Shown: positions 32,507 to 44,160, counted from the first letter of the stretch. The stretch: 64,000 nt of DNA from Pseudomonas sp. MWU15-20650 (GCF_023242475.1 NZ_JALJFG010000033.1:1-64000); one strand, 5' to 3'. Numbers and translations are program-made. Notes: a model not told the origin generated them from the letters alone.

Positions 32507-33268
32507 TCAGCGGGTGGCGATGATGAACAGGCGCGGAAATGGCAACAACACGGTGCCATTGGCCAGGGCGGGATAAGCCTGGCTGATCCGTGCCTGATAC
32601 GCCTGCAGGAAAGCAGCCTTTTCGCTATCGCTCAGCGGCGCAAGAAATGGCCGCAGCGCTGAAGCCTTGAACCACTCCACCACCGCCCCGTGATCCGTCA
32701 GCGGGTGCTGATAGGTGGTACGCCACACGTCGACGGTGCTGCAATGCATGCTCAGCAGTTCGTAGTAGTAACTCGCGGTGTGCCGCTCATTGTGTTTGAC
32801 CGCGCCGATCTTTGCGGCCCATGGACCATCGGCCGCGACTTCGCGAGCCAGGCGATGGGCGGGTTCGTCGAGGTTGTCCGGCGTTTGTACCGCCAGCGTA
32901 CCGCCCTGTGCCAGCTGGTTGACCAAATGCGGGTAGAGCGTGGCGTGGTCGGGTAGCCATTGCAGCGAGGCGTTGGCCAGGATCACATCGAATGTTTGTC
33001 CAGGGTTCCAGGCACCGATATCGGCCAGTTCAAAGTTCAGTGCCGGCAGGCGGTTGCGCGCATCGGCCAGCATGTCATCGGAGCTGTCCATGCCGGTGAC
33101 TTGTGCTTGCGCGAAGCGCTCGGCCAGCACCTCGGTGGAGTTGCCGGGGCCGCAGCCCAAGTCAACAGCCGTGCGTACGTCGGTATTGGGAATGGCCGCC
33201 ACCAGGTCGCGGACGGGGCGAGTGCGCTGTTGTTCAAACATCGTGTACTGCTTGGCGGACCAGGTCAT
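32507..33268 (-). CDS. tam: Trans-aconitate 2-methyltransferase
   Basis: Starting at ATG 33268 gives 253 residues beginning MTWSAKQYTMFEQQRTRPVRDL, the family start; an open frame continues upstream but does not look coding. The SAM motif VDLGCGPGNSTEVLAERF is followed by GMDSSDDMLADARNRLP and VILANASLQWLPDH, all characteristic of Tam, which methylates trans-aconitate formed spontaneously from cis-aconitate and so protects aconitase. C-terminal YQHPLTDHGAVVEWFKASALRPFL (in part) also fits. Divergent from a LysR gene. Confidence 0.93.
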   Translation of the reverse strand: MTWSAKQYTMFEQQRTRPVRDLVAAIPNTDVRTAVDLGCGPGNSTEVLAERFAQAQVTGMDSSDDMLADARNRLPALNFELADIGAWNPGQTFDVILANASLQWLPDHATLYPHLVNQLAQGGTLAVQTPDNLDEPAHRLAREVAADGPWAAKIGAVKHNERHTASYYYELLSMHCSTVDVWRTTYQHPLTDHGAVVEWFKASALRPFLAPLSDSEKAAFLQAYQARISQAYPALANGTVLLPFPRLFIIATR

Positions 33269-33370
33269 CGCGGCTTTCCTTCTTTTTAGCGGTTGGCTAC
33301 AGCCTAAATCTTGTGAGCCATGAGAACAAATGCCAGGATTGAAGCCCTCCCATACCTGAAAAGTATCCCT

Positions 33371-34279
33371 ATGTTGGAGCTTCGCCAGCTTAGAGCCTTC
33401 GTTGCCATTGCCGAGGAAGGCTATATCACCCGTGCAGCCGAACGCCTGGGTATGCAGCAGCCGCCACTGACTCGGCTGCTGCAAAGCCTCGAAGCCGAGT
33501 TGGGCGTTGTGTTGATGGAACGCCTGCCACGGGGCGTACGCCCCACCACTGCGGGGCTGGCGTTGCTGGAGGAAGCGCGAGATGTGTTGGCACGTGTCGA
33601 CGGTGTCGCAGACATAGTGCGTCGGGCCGCCCGCGGTGAGCGAGGCCGACTGTCCATTGGGTTTACCAGTTCGGCGGCCTTGCACCCGTTCGTACCCAGC
33701 GTGTTGCGACGGTTCCGCGAAACCTTCGTGGGCGTCTCGGTGGCCCTGGAGGAAGCGGGCACTGGCGAACTGTTGGACGCCTTGCTGCATGAAAAACTCG
33801 ACGCGGCGTTTATCCGCTCACCACTCAGCGGAACACAGGCGTTGCAGGATGAGCCCATTCTGGTGGAGCCCATGCTGCTGGCGTTGCCCACCGATCATCC
33901 ATTGGCGATCGATGCTGCATCTCCCCTGCCCTTGGCGGCATTGGCGACCGAGTCCTTTGTGCTTTATCGACGACGCGTGGGGCTCGGGTTGTATGACGCG
34001 ATCCTGGTGGCTTGCCGTGAAGCGGGGTTCAGCCCGCAGGTGGTCCAGGAAGCACCACGCATGACCGCGACGTTGAGCCTGGTGGCAGCGGGTCTGGGGG
34101 TCTCTATTGTGCCGGCGTCGATGCAACGCCTGCGCGGAGATGGCATCGTCTATCGGGCGTTGACGGAGTGCCAGAGCCTGGTGGCGCCACTGCATCTGGC
34201 GACGCGAACAGGTGACGACTCCGCGGTACTGCGCCGGTTCAAGGCAATGGTGGTAGCAGCAGCCTCGACGGATACCTGA
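33371..34279 (+). CDS. LysR family transcriptional regulator (BenM/CatM type)
   Basis: The 302-residue protein starts MLELRQLRAFVAIAEEGYITRAAERLGMQQPPLTRLLQ (in part), a LysR winged helix over residues 1-60, with effector domain beyond ~90 (LSIGFTSSAALHPFVP, GLGVSIVPASMQ). The start without upstream coding is the family start; in-frame codons before it are not homologous. Target genes are unknown; tam is divergent 102 bases away and is a candidate. A bidirectional terminator follows at 34293. Confidence 0.92.
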   Translation: MLELRQLRAFVAIAEEGYITRAAERLGMQQPPLTRLLQSLEAELGVVLMERLPRGVRPTTAGLALLEEARDVLARVDGVADIVRRAARGERGRLSIGFTSSAALHPFVPSVLRRFRETFVGVSVALEEAGTGELLDALLHEKLDAAFIRSPLSGTQALQDEPILVEPMLLALPTDHPLAIDAASPLPLAALATESFVLYRRRVGLGLYDAILVACREAGFSPQVVQEAPRMTATLSLVAAGLGVSIVPASMQRLRGDGIVYRALTECQSLVAPLHLATRTGDDSAVLRRFKAMVVAAASTDT

Positions 34280-34292
34280 TCAACGACCATAA

Positions 34293-34325
34293 AAAACCCC
34301 CGATGCTTTCGCTATCGGGGGTTTT
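34293..34325. terminator. Bidirectional rho-independent terminator
   Basis: AAAACCCCCGAT and ATCGGGGGTTTT form a perfect 12-bp stem around a 9-base loop between the convergent LysR and ssb genes; A and T runs on both sides would serve both strands. Confidence 0.92.
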
Positions 34326-34345
34326 ACTCGTTCTGGGTCGTGGAC

Positions 34346-34861
34346 CTAGAACGGGATATCGTCATCAAAGCTGTCGAAATCCGGAGCCGGCTGAGGAGCC
34401 GCCTGCTGAGGCGCTGGACGCGACTCACGCTGTGGCTGCTGGCTTGGCTGCGGACGCGACTGCTGAGGACGCGGTGCCGAGTTGGACATGCCACCCTGGC
34501 CCTGTTGGTCGCCCTGTGGACGGCCACCCAGCAGTTGCATGGTGCCTTGCATGTCGACCACGATTTCGGTGGTGTAACGCTTGATGCCGTCTTTTTCCCA
34601 CTCGCGGGTTTGCAGTTTACCTTCGATGTAGACCTGCGAACCTTTACGCAGGTATTCACCCGCGATCTCTGCAACCTTGCCGAACATCGACACACGGTGC
34701 CATTCGGTTTTCTCGACCTTCTGGCCGGTTTGCTTGTCGGTCCACTGTTCGCTGGTCGCCAGACTCAGGTTGGTCACGGCATTACCGTTAGGCAAGTAGC
34801 GAACCTCGGGATCCTGGCCGCAAGTACCGACCAATATGACTTTGTTAACCCCACGGGCCAT
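34346..34861 (-). CDS. ssb: Single-stranded DNA-binding protein
   Basis: The 171-residue protein has an OB-fold N-terminus (MARGVNKVILVGTCGQDPEVRYLPNGNAV in part, TNLSLATSEQW, TEWHRV), then a Gln/Pro/Gly-rich disordered linker, and the acidic tip DDDIPF by which SSB recruits repair and replication proteins. SSB tetramers coat single strands at forks and gaps. It lies nine bases after the MFS gene on the same strand, and two genes from uvrA, whereas in E. coli ssb and uvrA are immediate divergent neighbours. Confidence 0.97.
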   Translation of the reverse strand: MARGVNKVILVGTCGQDPEVRYLPNGNAVTNLSLATSEQWTDKQTGQKVEKTEWHRVSMFGKVAEIAGEYLRKGSQVYIEGKLQTREWEKDGIKRYTTEIVVDMQGTMQLLGGRPQGDQQGQGGMSNSAPRPQQSRPQPSQQPQRESRPAPQQAAPQPAPDFDSFDDDIPF

Positions 34862-34870
34862 AACGTTCTC

Positions 34871-36265
34871 CTAGGCTGGGCGCGCTGTCGGCACTGGGTT
34901 GACCAGTTGCTCGAGCGTCGCGCGATCCAATAATTCGGTGTCCAATTTGATGTAAATGGCTGCCTCTTCGGCAACCACGACTGCATCGGTTACCCCAACG
35001 ACGGCCTTCAGGCGCTCTACCAGGCCAGCTTCACGAACGGCTTCGGGCGACAACGGCATGCGCAGGCTTGTAACGTATGGGGGTTCGCGCATGGTAACAG
35101 CAAAGACCAGCCAAAGTGCAGCCAGCCCGGCGCATCCCAGGAACACAACCGACAAACCGCCATGCTGGAACATCCAGCCACCCATGATGCCGCCCAGTGC
35201 GGAGCCAAGGAACTGGCTGGTGGAATACACCCCCATCGCCGTGCCCTTGCCGCCGGCCGGTGAAACTTTACTGATCAGCGAAGGCAGCGAAGCTTCCAGC
35301 AGGTTGAACGCGGTGAAGAACACCACCGTGCCGATTACCAGCGCCCGCAGGCTATCGCCGAACTGCCAGAAGAATAGCTCAGTGAGCATCAGTGTCGCGA
35401 CGGCGCCGAGTAAAACTCGTTTCATTTTGCGTTTCTTCTCGCCATAGATGATGAACGGAATCATGGCGAAGAACGAAATCAACAAGGCGGTCAGGTAGAC
35501 CCACCAGTGTTGTTCCTTGGGCAGACCGGCTTTTTGCACCAGGGCCAGGGGCAATGCGACGAAGCTGCACATCAACATCGCGTGCAACACGAAGATACCT
35601 AAATCCAGGCGCAGCAGATCCGGGTGCTTGAGCGTCGGCAATAACGCCTTGCGTGCGACGCCGGACTCACGGTGCTGCAGCGTGCCAGTAGAGCGCGGCA
35701 CCATGAAGGCCACGATCACGATACCGAACAACGCCATGCCACCGGTGGCCAGGAACAAGCCGTGCAAGCCAAACGCGCGCGTCAGCAAAGGGCCGACCAC
35801 CATGGCCACGGCAAACGAAAGACCGATGGTCATGCCGATCATGGCCATGGCCTTGGTGCGGTGTTGTTCGCGGGTGAGGTCAGACAGCAACGCCATGACC
35901 GCGGCGGAAATCGCACCGGCGCCCTGCAGCACGCGCCCGGCGATCACGCCCCAGATCGAATCGGACTGTGCCGCAAGCACGCTGCCAAGGGCAAATACGA
36001 TCAGCCCGAGGTAAATCACCGGGCGACGGCCAATACGGTCGGAAATGATCCCGAACGGAATCTGGAAGATCGCCTGGGTCAGTCCGTAGGCGCCAATGGC
36101 CAGGCCGATCAATGCGGGGGTCGCTCCTGCGAGATCCATTCCATAGGTCGCCAGCACCGGCAACACCATAAACATGCCAAGCATACGGAAGGCGAACACC
36201 AGGGCCAGACCGCTTGCCGCTCGGGTCTCGCCGCTACTCATGCGTTCGCTGTGGGGATCGTGCAT
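34871..36265 (-). CDS. MFS transporter, YajR-like
   Basis: This 464-residue transporter has 12 membrane segments (GLALVFAFRMLGMFMVLPV, GLAIGAYGLTQAIFQIPFG with the conserved loop DRIGRRP, GAISAAVMALLSDLTREQHR). The ~80-residue cytoplasmic C-terminal tail (VTSLRMPLSPEAVREAGLVERLKAVVGVTDAVVV in part) is a ferredoxin-fold YAM domain, the feature that separates YajR from ordinary drug exporters. Its substrate is not known. It is transcribed with ssb and divergent from uvrA. Confidence 0.92.
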   Translation of the reverse strand: MHDPHSERMSSGETRAASGLALVFAFRMLGMFMVLPVLATYGMDLAGATPALIGLAIGAYGLTQAIFQIPFGIISDRIGRRPVIYLGLIVFALGSVLAAQSDSIWGVIAGRVLQGAGAISAAVMALLSDLTREQHRTKAMAMIGMTIGLSFAVAMVVGPLLTRAFGLHGLFLATGGMALFGIVIVAFMVPRSTGTLQHRESGVARKALLPTLKHPDLLRLDLGIFVLHAMLMCSFVALPLALVQKAGLPKEQHWWVYLTALLISFFAMIPFIIYGEKKRKMKRVLLGAVATLMLTELFFWQFGDSLRALVIGTVVFFTAFNLLEASLPSLISKVSPAGGKGTAMGVYSTSQFLGSALGGIMGGWMFQHGGLSVVFLGCAGLAALWLVFAVTMREPPYVTSLRMPLSPEAVREAGLVERLKAVVGVTDAVVVAEEAAIYIKLDTELLDRATLEQLVNPVPTARPA

Positions 36266-36377
36266 GGAAAAACCTCGTGTGAACCGGCGGCGATTCTACC
36301 AGTCCCATCGATTGAGAGGGTATATGCGGCGCTTTGCCGCGCAGCTTTCATGTAAGGCTGCAAGCAGCCTTTTGACA

Positions 36378-36393
36378 GTGTATATTCATCCAG
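36378..36393. promoter_or_regulatory. LexA (SOS)-like box upstream of uvrA
   Basis: GTGTATATTCATCCAG matches the E. coli uvrA SOS box in all but two positions (CTGTATATTCATTCAG); the right-hand CAG is intact while the left CTG is GTG. A TTGACA (36372-36377) directly precedes it and TATACT lies at 36404. The divergent MFS-ssb unit shares the same intergenic region and could be affected too. Confidence 0.55.
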
Positions 36394-36443
36394 TCTTTAG
36401 CCGTATACTCCAGCATTATTTACGCCCGCCGTGCGAGGCCATC

Positions 36444-39278
<2,835 letters not shown>

Positions 39279-39293
39279 TTTATCGGGCCCATG

Positions 39294-39332
39294 AAAAAGC
39301 CCCTGTCACTTTGCGGTGACAGGGGCTTTTTT
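39294..39332 (+). terminator. Rho-independent terminator of uvrA
   Basis: AAAAAGCCCCTGTCAC and GTGACAGGGGCTTTTT form a 16-bp stem with a 6-base loop and a T run, ten bases before the convergent ferritin gene's end; it may serve both strands. Confidence 0.94.
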
Positions 39333-39341
39333 GTAGGTGAA

Positions 39342-39806
39342 TCAGCACTGCGATTGCAGGTAATTCTCCAGACCGATCAATTTGATCAGGCCCAACTGCT
39401 TTTCCAACCAATAGGTGTGATCTTCTTCGGTGTCATTCAACTGTACGCGGAGGATTTCACGGGTGACATAGTCGTTGTGCTGCTCGCAGAGCTCGATGCC
39501 TTTGCAGAGCGCGGCACGGACCTTGTATTCGAGGCGAAGATCGGCAGCGAGCATGTCAGGCACCGTGGTACCCACATCCAGGTCGTCAGGACGCATGCGC
39601 GGGGTGCCTTCCAGCATCAGGATACGGCGCATCAGTGCGTCAGCGTGCTGTGCCTCTTCTTCCATCTCATGGTTGATACGTTCGTAGAGCTCGGTGAAGC
39701 CCCAATCTTCGTACATACGCGAATGGATGAAATATTGGTCACGAGCTGCCAGTTCGCCCGTCAGCAACGTGTTGAGGTAATCGATTACGTCGGGGTGACC
39801 TTGCAT
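39342..39806 (-). CDS. bfr: Bacterioferritin-family ferritin without the heme ligand (FtnA / 'BfrA' type)
   Basis: From ATG 39806 the protein has 154 residues and the four-helix ferritin fold. Ferroxidase ligands are present: Glu18 (LLTGELAARDQY), Glu50 and His53 (EEEAQHAD), Glu near residue 93, and Glu/His in DTEEDHTYW. The heme-ligating Met that sits between Glu and His in true bacterioferritins (ExM-x-x-H arrangement) is replaced by Ala51, so it should not bind heme. The P. aeruginosa counterpart next to katA was reclassified as bacterial ferritin FtnA. It stores iron; next to catalase this protects against Fenton chemistry. Confidence 0.93.
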   Translation of the reverse strand: MQGHPDVIDYLNTLLTGELAARDQYFIHSRMYEDWGFTELYERINHEMEEEAQHADALMRRILMLEGTPRMRPDDLDVGTTVPDMLAADLRLEYKVRAALCKGIELCEQHNDYVTREILRVQLNDTEEDHTYWLEKQLGLIKLIGLENYLQSQC

Positions 39807-39923
39807 CGCCCTACATCTCCCTGCTTGAAAGTCTGTAGTTTGAACCATGATGACTCGGAGGTCACGGGATCAACGGCAGAAAAGTGAAGATTTCCGGAGA
39901 AAAGTAGCTGAAATAACGCAAAA

Positions 39924-39945
39924 ACCGCCCAAATGAGGGCGGTTC
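39924..39945 (-). terminator. Rho-independent terminator of katA
   Basis: AACCGCCC and GGGCGGTT form an 8-bp stem with a 6-base loop, followed on the minus strand by a T run (GGTTTTTGCG), just after the katA stop. Confidence 0.9.
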
Positions 39946-39961
39946 TGCTTATCGTTTAGAG

Positions 39962-41410
39962 TCAGTTAAGCGATACACCCAGGGCCTTTGCGATTGCTTC
40001 TCCATAAGCGGGGTCTGCCTTATAGAAGTGCTGCAACTGACGTTGAACCACATCGCTGGAGACACCGCCCATCGCACCGGCAATGTTGCTGGTGAGCAGG
40101 GCTTTCTGCTCGTCGCTCATGAGGCGGAACAGCGCGCCGGCATGGCTGTAGTAGTCCGTGTCTTCACGGTGATCGTACCGATCGGCAGCGCCGCTCAGGG
40201 CCAGCGCCGGCTCTGCGTACTGCGGAGCCTGCTTCGGTGCATCGGCGTAGCTGTTTGGCTCGTAGTTGGGAGCCGCACCGCCGTTACTACCGAAAGCCAT
40301 GGAACCGTCACGCTGGTAGCTATTCACCGGGCTACGAGGCGCATTTACCGGCAGTTGCTGGTGGTTGGTGCCAACACGGTAGCGGTGAGCATCGGCGTAA
40401 GCGAAAACACGACCTTGCAGCATACGGTCTGGCGATAAGCCAACACCTGGGACCATGTTGCTTGGACCGAACGCGGCCTGCTCCACTTCGGCGAAGTAGT
40501 TTTGCGGGTTGCGGTTCAATTCCAGCTCGCCGACTTCGATCAACGGGAACTCCTTCTGCGACCAAGTCTTGGTCACATCGAAGGGGTTCTCGTAGTGAGC
40601 GTTGGCCTGGGCCTCAGTCATGATCTGGATGCAGACGCGCCATTTCGGGAAATCACCGCGCTCGATCGCACCAAACAAATCGCGCTGGGCGTAATCAGGG
40701 TCGGTACCGGCCAGGCGTGCAGCTTCGGCCGGCGCCAGGTTCTTGATGCCTTGCTTGGTTTTATAGTGCCACTTCACCCAGTGCCGCTCGCCCTTGGCGT
40801 TGATCAAGCTATAAGTGTGGCTACCGAAGCCATGCATGTGACGGTAGCCGTCAGGAATGCCACGGTCCGAAAACAGGATGGTGACCTGATGCAGCGCCTC
40901 CGGTGAATGTGACCAGAAGTCCCACATCATCTGCGCGCTTTTCAGGTTGCTTTGCGGCAGGCGTTTCTGGGTATGGATAAAGTCAGGGAACTTCAGGGGG
41001 TCACGGATGAAGAACACAGGGGTGTTATTACCCACAATGTCCCAATTGCCTTCTTCGGTGTAGAACTTCAAGGCGAAGCCGCGTGGGTCACGCTCAGTGT
41101 CAGCCGAGCCGCGCTCGCCGCCTACAGTGGAAAACCGCAGGAAGGTCGGGGTTTGCTTACCGATGGACTCAAACAGCTTGGCGCTGGTGTACTGCGTAAT
41201 GTCTTGGGTGACAGTGAAGGTGCCATAGGCGCCCGAGCCCTTAGCGTGTACACGGCGCTCAGGAATGTTTTCACGGTTGAAATGAGCGAGCTTCTCGATC
41301 AGATGAAAATCGTCGAGCAGCAACGGGCCGCGCGGACCGGCGGAACGGGAATTCTGGTTATCCGCAACGGGCGCGCCGCTGGCGGTAGTAAGGATTTTAT
41401 TCTGGCTCAT
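39962..41410 (-). CDS. katA: Catalase (clade III, KatA type)
   Basis: ATG 41410, with GAGGGA upstream, gives 482 residues; a TTG two codons earlier is an alternative. The distal heme pocket has His55 (RRVHAKGSGAYG) and Asn in VGNNTPVFF; the proximal heme ligand Tyr is in VFAYADAHRYR. The enzyme dismutates hydrogen peroxide. KatA is the main housekeeping and stress catalase of pseudomonads and its upstream region carries an OxyR-like site. It precedes the ferritin gene on the same strand, separated by its own terminator. Confidence 0.97.
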   Translation of the reverse strand: MSQNKILTTASGAPVADNQNSRSAGPRGPLLLDDFHLIEKLAHFNRENIPERRVHAKGSGAYGTFTVTQDITQYTSAKLFESIGKQTPTFLRFSTVGGERGSADTERDPRGFALKFYTEEGNWDIVGNNTPVFFIRDPLKFPDFIHTQKRLPQSNLKSAQMMWDFWSHSPEALHQVTILFSDRGIPDGYRHMHGFGSHTYSLINAKGERHWVKWHYKTKQGIKNLAPAEAARLAGTDPDYAQRDLFGAIERGDFPKWRVCIQIMTEAQANAHYENPFDVTKTWSQKEFPLIEVGELELNRNPQNYFAEVEQAAFGPSNMVPGVGLSPDRMLQGRVFAYADAHRYRVGTNHQQLPVNAPRSPVNSYQRDGSMAFGSNGGAAPNYEPNSYADAPKQAPQYAEPALALSGAADRYDHREDTDYYSHAGALFRLMSDEQKALLTSNIAGAMGGVSSDVVQRQLQHFYKADPAYGEAIAKALGVSLN

Positions 41411-41486
41411 GCTCAATTTCCCTCAGGTCGGACTTGGAACTGCCGGCTAATCGGCTTGGATGAAGTATCGATCATCAATATGACGT

Positions 41487-41550
41487 CTACAAATTCATTA
41501 AATTGTAGGCATCGATAGAGAATAACTACCAAACCCTACAAACCTCATAG
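41487..41550 (-). promoter_or_regulatory. katA promoter region with OxyR-like site
   Basis: On the minus strand TACAAT (complement of 41502-41507) is a good -10 element with no matching -35, typical of activated promoters. Upstream of it are ATAG (41515), CTAC (41526), CTAC (41536) and ATAG (41547), tetrads spaced 10-11 bases as in OxyR sites, though only partly matching the ATAG-N7-CTAT pattern. A CTACAA/TTGTAG inverted repeat (41487-41508) overlaps the -10. Confidence 0.4.
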
Positions 41551-41604
41551 TTCCGAGCATATTCCGTGGGGGACTTGTACGTATCGCGCTTTTATAACGC
41601 GCAC

Positions 41605-41629
41605 AAAAAACCGGGCACTAGGCCCGGTT
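41605..41629 (-). terminator. Rho-independent terminator at the end of the alpha operon (rplQ)
   Basis: AACCGGGC and GCCCGGTT form an 8-bp stem with a 5-base loop, with a T run beyond it on the minus strand, 21 bases after rplQ. Confidence 0.93.
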
Positions 41630-41649
41630 CTTCGTTGCAGACTGTCGTC

Positions 41650-42036
41650 TTACTCGGCGCTTACAGCTTCGCCGGCAGTAGCACGATCAACCAACTCGAC
41701 GTACGCCATAGGCGCGTTGTCGCCAGCGCGGAAACCGCACTTGAGGATGCGCAGGTAGCCACCCTCACGGGTAGCGTAACGCTTGCCCAGGTCGTTGAAG
41801 AGCTTACCAACGATAGCTTTCGAACGAGTACGGTCGAAAGCCAGACGGCGGTTAGCCAGGCTGTCTGTCTTGGCCAAAGTGATCAGCGGCTCAGCAACGC
41901 GACGCAGTTCTTTAGCTTTCGGCAGTGTAGTTTTGATCAGCTCGTGCTCGAACAGCGACACCGCCATGTTTTGGAACATGGCCTTGCGGTGCGAGCTGGT
42001 ACGGCTCAGGTGACGACCACTTTTACGATGACGCAT
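41650..42036 (-). CDS. rplQ: 50S ribosomal protein L17
   Basis: The 128-residue L17 begins [20 protein letters not shown] and contains [23 protein letters not shown] (in part); it lies on the outer face of the large subunit near the tunnel exit. It is the last gene of the alpha operon (rpsM-rpsK-rpsD-rpoA-rplQ), 41 bases after rpoA, and is followed by a terminator. Confidence 0.98.
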
Positions 42037-42077
42037 GGTTCATTCCTTACCAAACTCACGTTCGGTGATTACGACGA

Positions 42078-43079
42078 TCAGGCAGTCGCCTTGTCGTCCT
42101 TCTTAAGACTTGCAGGCGGCCAGTTGTCGAGGCGCATGCCGAGGGACAGACCGCGGGAGGCCAGAACGTCCTTGATTTCAGTCAAGGATTTCTTGCCCAG
42201 GTTCGGAGTCTTCAACAGTTCTACTTCGGTACGCTGAATCAGGTCGCCGATGTAGTAAATGTTTTCCGCCTTAAGGCAGTTAGCCGAACGTACAGTCAGT
42301 TCCAGATCGTCAACCGGGCGAAGCAGGATCGGATCGATCTCGTCTTCCTGCTCGATTACCACAGGTTCGCTGTCACCTTTGAGGTCGACGAACGCAGCCA
42401 ACTGCTGTTGCAGAATGGTTGCAGCGCGGCGGATAGCCTCTTCAGGATCCAGAGTACCGTTGGTTTCCAGATCAATAACCAGCTTGTCCAGGTTAGTACG
42501 CTGCTCGACACGGGCGTTTTCCACCACGTATGCGATACGGCGAACCGGGCTGAACGAAGAGTCAAGCTGCAAGCGACCAATGCTGCGGCTTTCGTCTTCA
42601 TCGCTCTGACGCGAGTCGGCCGGTTCATAACCACGACCACGAGCTACGGTGAGCTTCATGTTCAGGGCGCCGTTAGACGCCAGGTTAGCGATTACGTGAT
42701 CGGGGTTAACGATCTCGACATCATGATCCAGCTGAATATCGGCAGCGGTAACCACCCCCGAACCCTTCTTCGACAAGGTCAGCGTAACTTCGTCACGGCC
42801 GTGCAGCTTGATAGCCAGACCTTTAAGGTTCAACAGGATTTCAATTACGTCTTCCTGTACACCTTCGATGGCGCTGTACTCGTGGAGCACACCGTCAATC
42901 TCGGCCTCGACTACTGCACAGCCGGGCATTGAGGACAACAGGATGCGGCGCAGCGCGTTGCCCAGGGTGTGGCCAAAACCACGCTCGAGAGGCTCGAGAG
43001 TGATCTTGGCGCGGGTTGGACTGACAACCTGCACATCAATGTGGCGGGGTGTCAGGAACTCATTTACCGAAATCTGCAT
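42078..43079 (-). CDS. rpoA: RNA polymerase alpha subunit
   Basis: The 333-residue alpha subunit dimerises to nucleate polymerase assembly. The N-terminal domain (residues ~1-230) has LEPLERGFGHTLGNALRRILLSS (in part), and after a flexible linker the C-terminal domain (ELTVRSANCLKAENI, TPNLGKKSLTEIKDVL) binds UP elements and activators; its Arg and Lys contacts are present. It is coupled with ribosomal protein genes so that polymerase and ribosome output rise together. Starts 22 bases after rpsD. Confidence 0.98.
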   Translation of the reverse strand: MQISVNEFLTPRHIDVQVVSPTRAKITLEPLERGFGHTLGNALRRILLSSMPGCAVVEAEIDGVLHEYSAIEGVQEDVIEILLNLKGLAIKLHGRDEVTLTLSKKGSGVVTAADIQLDHDVEIVNPDHVIANLASNGALNMKLTVARGRGYEPADSRQSDEDESRSIGRLQLDSSFSPVRRIAYVVENARVEQRTNLDKLVIDLETNGTLDPEEAIRRAATILQQQLAAFVDLKGDSEPVVIEQEDEIDPILLRPVDDLELTVRSANCLKAENIYYIGDLIQRTEVELLKTPNLGKKSLTEIKDVLASRGLSLGMRLDNWPPASLKKDDKATA

Positions 43080-43101
43080 GGATGCACCTATTTTCTAGCC
43101 C

Positions 43102-43722
43102 TTACTTGGAGTAGAGCTCGACAATCAGGCTTTCGTTGATGTCGGCGGACAGATCACTGCGAGCAGGAACGTTCTTGAAAACGCCCGACTTCTTCTCAGT
43201 GTCTACTTCTACCCATTCTACGCGGCCACGTTGGGCACACAGATCGAGAGCTTGGACAATGCGAAGTTGGTTTTTTGCTTTCTCGCGAATCGCGACCACG
43301 TCACCAGCACGAACCTGGTAAGACGGTACGTTAACGGTTTGGCCGTTTACGCTGACGGATTTGTGCGATACCAGCTGACGGGATTCGGCGCGAGTCGAAC
43401 CAAAGCCCATACGGTATACAACGTTGTCCAGACGGCATTCGAGCAGTTGCAGCAGGTTTTCACCAGTTGCACCTTTCTTGCCAGCAGCTTCTTTGTAGTA
43501 GCCGCTGAACTGACGCTCGAGAACGCCGTAGATACGACGGACCTTCTGCTTTTCACGCAGTTGGGTGCCGTAGTCGGACTGGCGACCGCGGCGTTGGCCG
43601 TGGATACCAGGTGCTGCTTCAATGTTGCACTTCGATTCGATCGCGCGCACGCCGCTCTTCAGGAAGAGATCGGTGCCTTCGCGACGAGCGAGTTTGCATT
43701 TTGGACCAATGTAACGAGCCAT
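43102..43722 (-). CDS. rpsD: 30S ribosomal protein S4
   Basis: The 206-residue S4 starts MARYIGPKCKLARREGTDLFL and has the S4 RNA-binding domain near residue 95 (RLDNVVYRMGFGSTRAESRQLVSHKSV in part). It is a primary binder that nucleates the 30S body and in E. coli represses its own alpha operon. Whether that control works here is unclear, as the rpsM leader is short. Confidence 0.98.
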   Translation of the reverse strand: MARYIGPKCKLARREGTDLFLKSGVRAIESKCNIEAAPGIHGQRRGRQSDYGTQLREKQKVRRIYGVLERQFSGYYKEAAGKKGATGENLLQLLECRLDNVVYRMGFGSTRAESRQLVSHKSVSVNGQTVNVPSYQVRAGDVVAIREKAKNQLRIVQALDLCAQRGRVEWVEVDTEKKSGVFKNVPARSDLSADINESLIVELYSK

Positions 43723-43740
43723 TCTTTACAATCTCCTGGA

Positions 43741-44130
43741 TTACACGCGGCGCTTCTTCGGCGGACGGCACCCGTTGTGCGGGATTGGCGTCACGTCGGT
43801 GATGCTGGCGATCTTATAGCCACAGCCGTTCAAAGCACGGACAGCAGACTCACGACCTGGACCTGGACCTTTGACGTTAACGTCGAGGTTTTTCAGGCCA
43901 TATTCCAGCGCAGCTTGACCAGCACGTTCAGCAGCTACTTGAGCAGCAAACGGGGTGGACTTGCGGGAACCGCGGAAACCCGAACCACCAGAGGTAGCCC
44001 AAGACAGCGCGTTACCTTGACGGTCGGTGATGGTCACGATGGTGTTGTTAAAAGATGCATGGATGTGGGCGATGCCATCAACCACTGTCTTTTTAACTTT
44101 TTTACGAGGACGAGCAGCAGGTTTTGCCAT
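43741..44130 (-). CDS. rpsK: 30S ribosomal protein S11
   Basis: The 129-residue S11 sits in the platform near the mRNA exit; the family motifs HIHASFNNTIVTITDRQGN and GCRPPKKRRV (C-terminus) are intact. It lies 30 bases after rpsM. Confidence 0.98.
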   Translation of the reverse strand: MAKPAARPRKKVKKTVVDGIAHIHASFNNTIVTITDRQGNALSWATSGGSGFRGSRKSTPFAAQVAAERAGQAALEYGLKNLDVNVKGPGPGRESAVRALNGCGYKIASITDVTPIPHNGCRPPKKRRV

Positions 44131-44160
44131 GATAATTTTCCTGTCGATTCGCTGGGGCGA

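Noticed and set aside
33269..33790. N-terminal extension of Tam upstream of 33268
   Set aside because: The added residues are not homologous to Tam and overlap the divergent LysR gene; ATG 33268 gives the family start.
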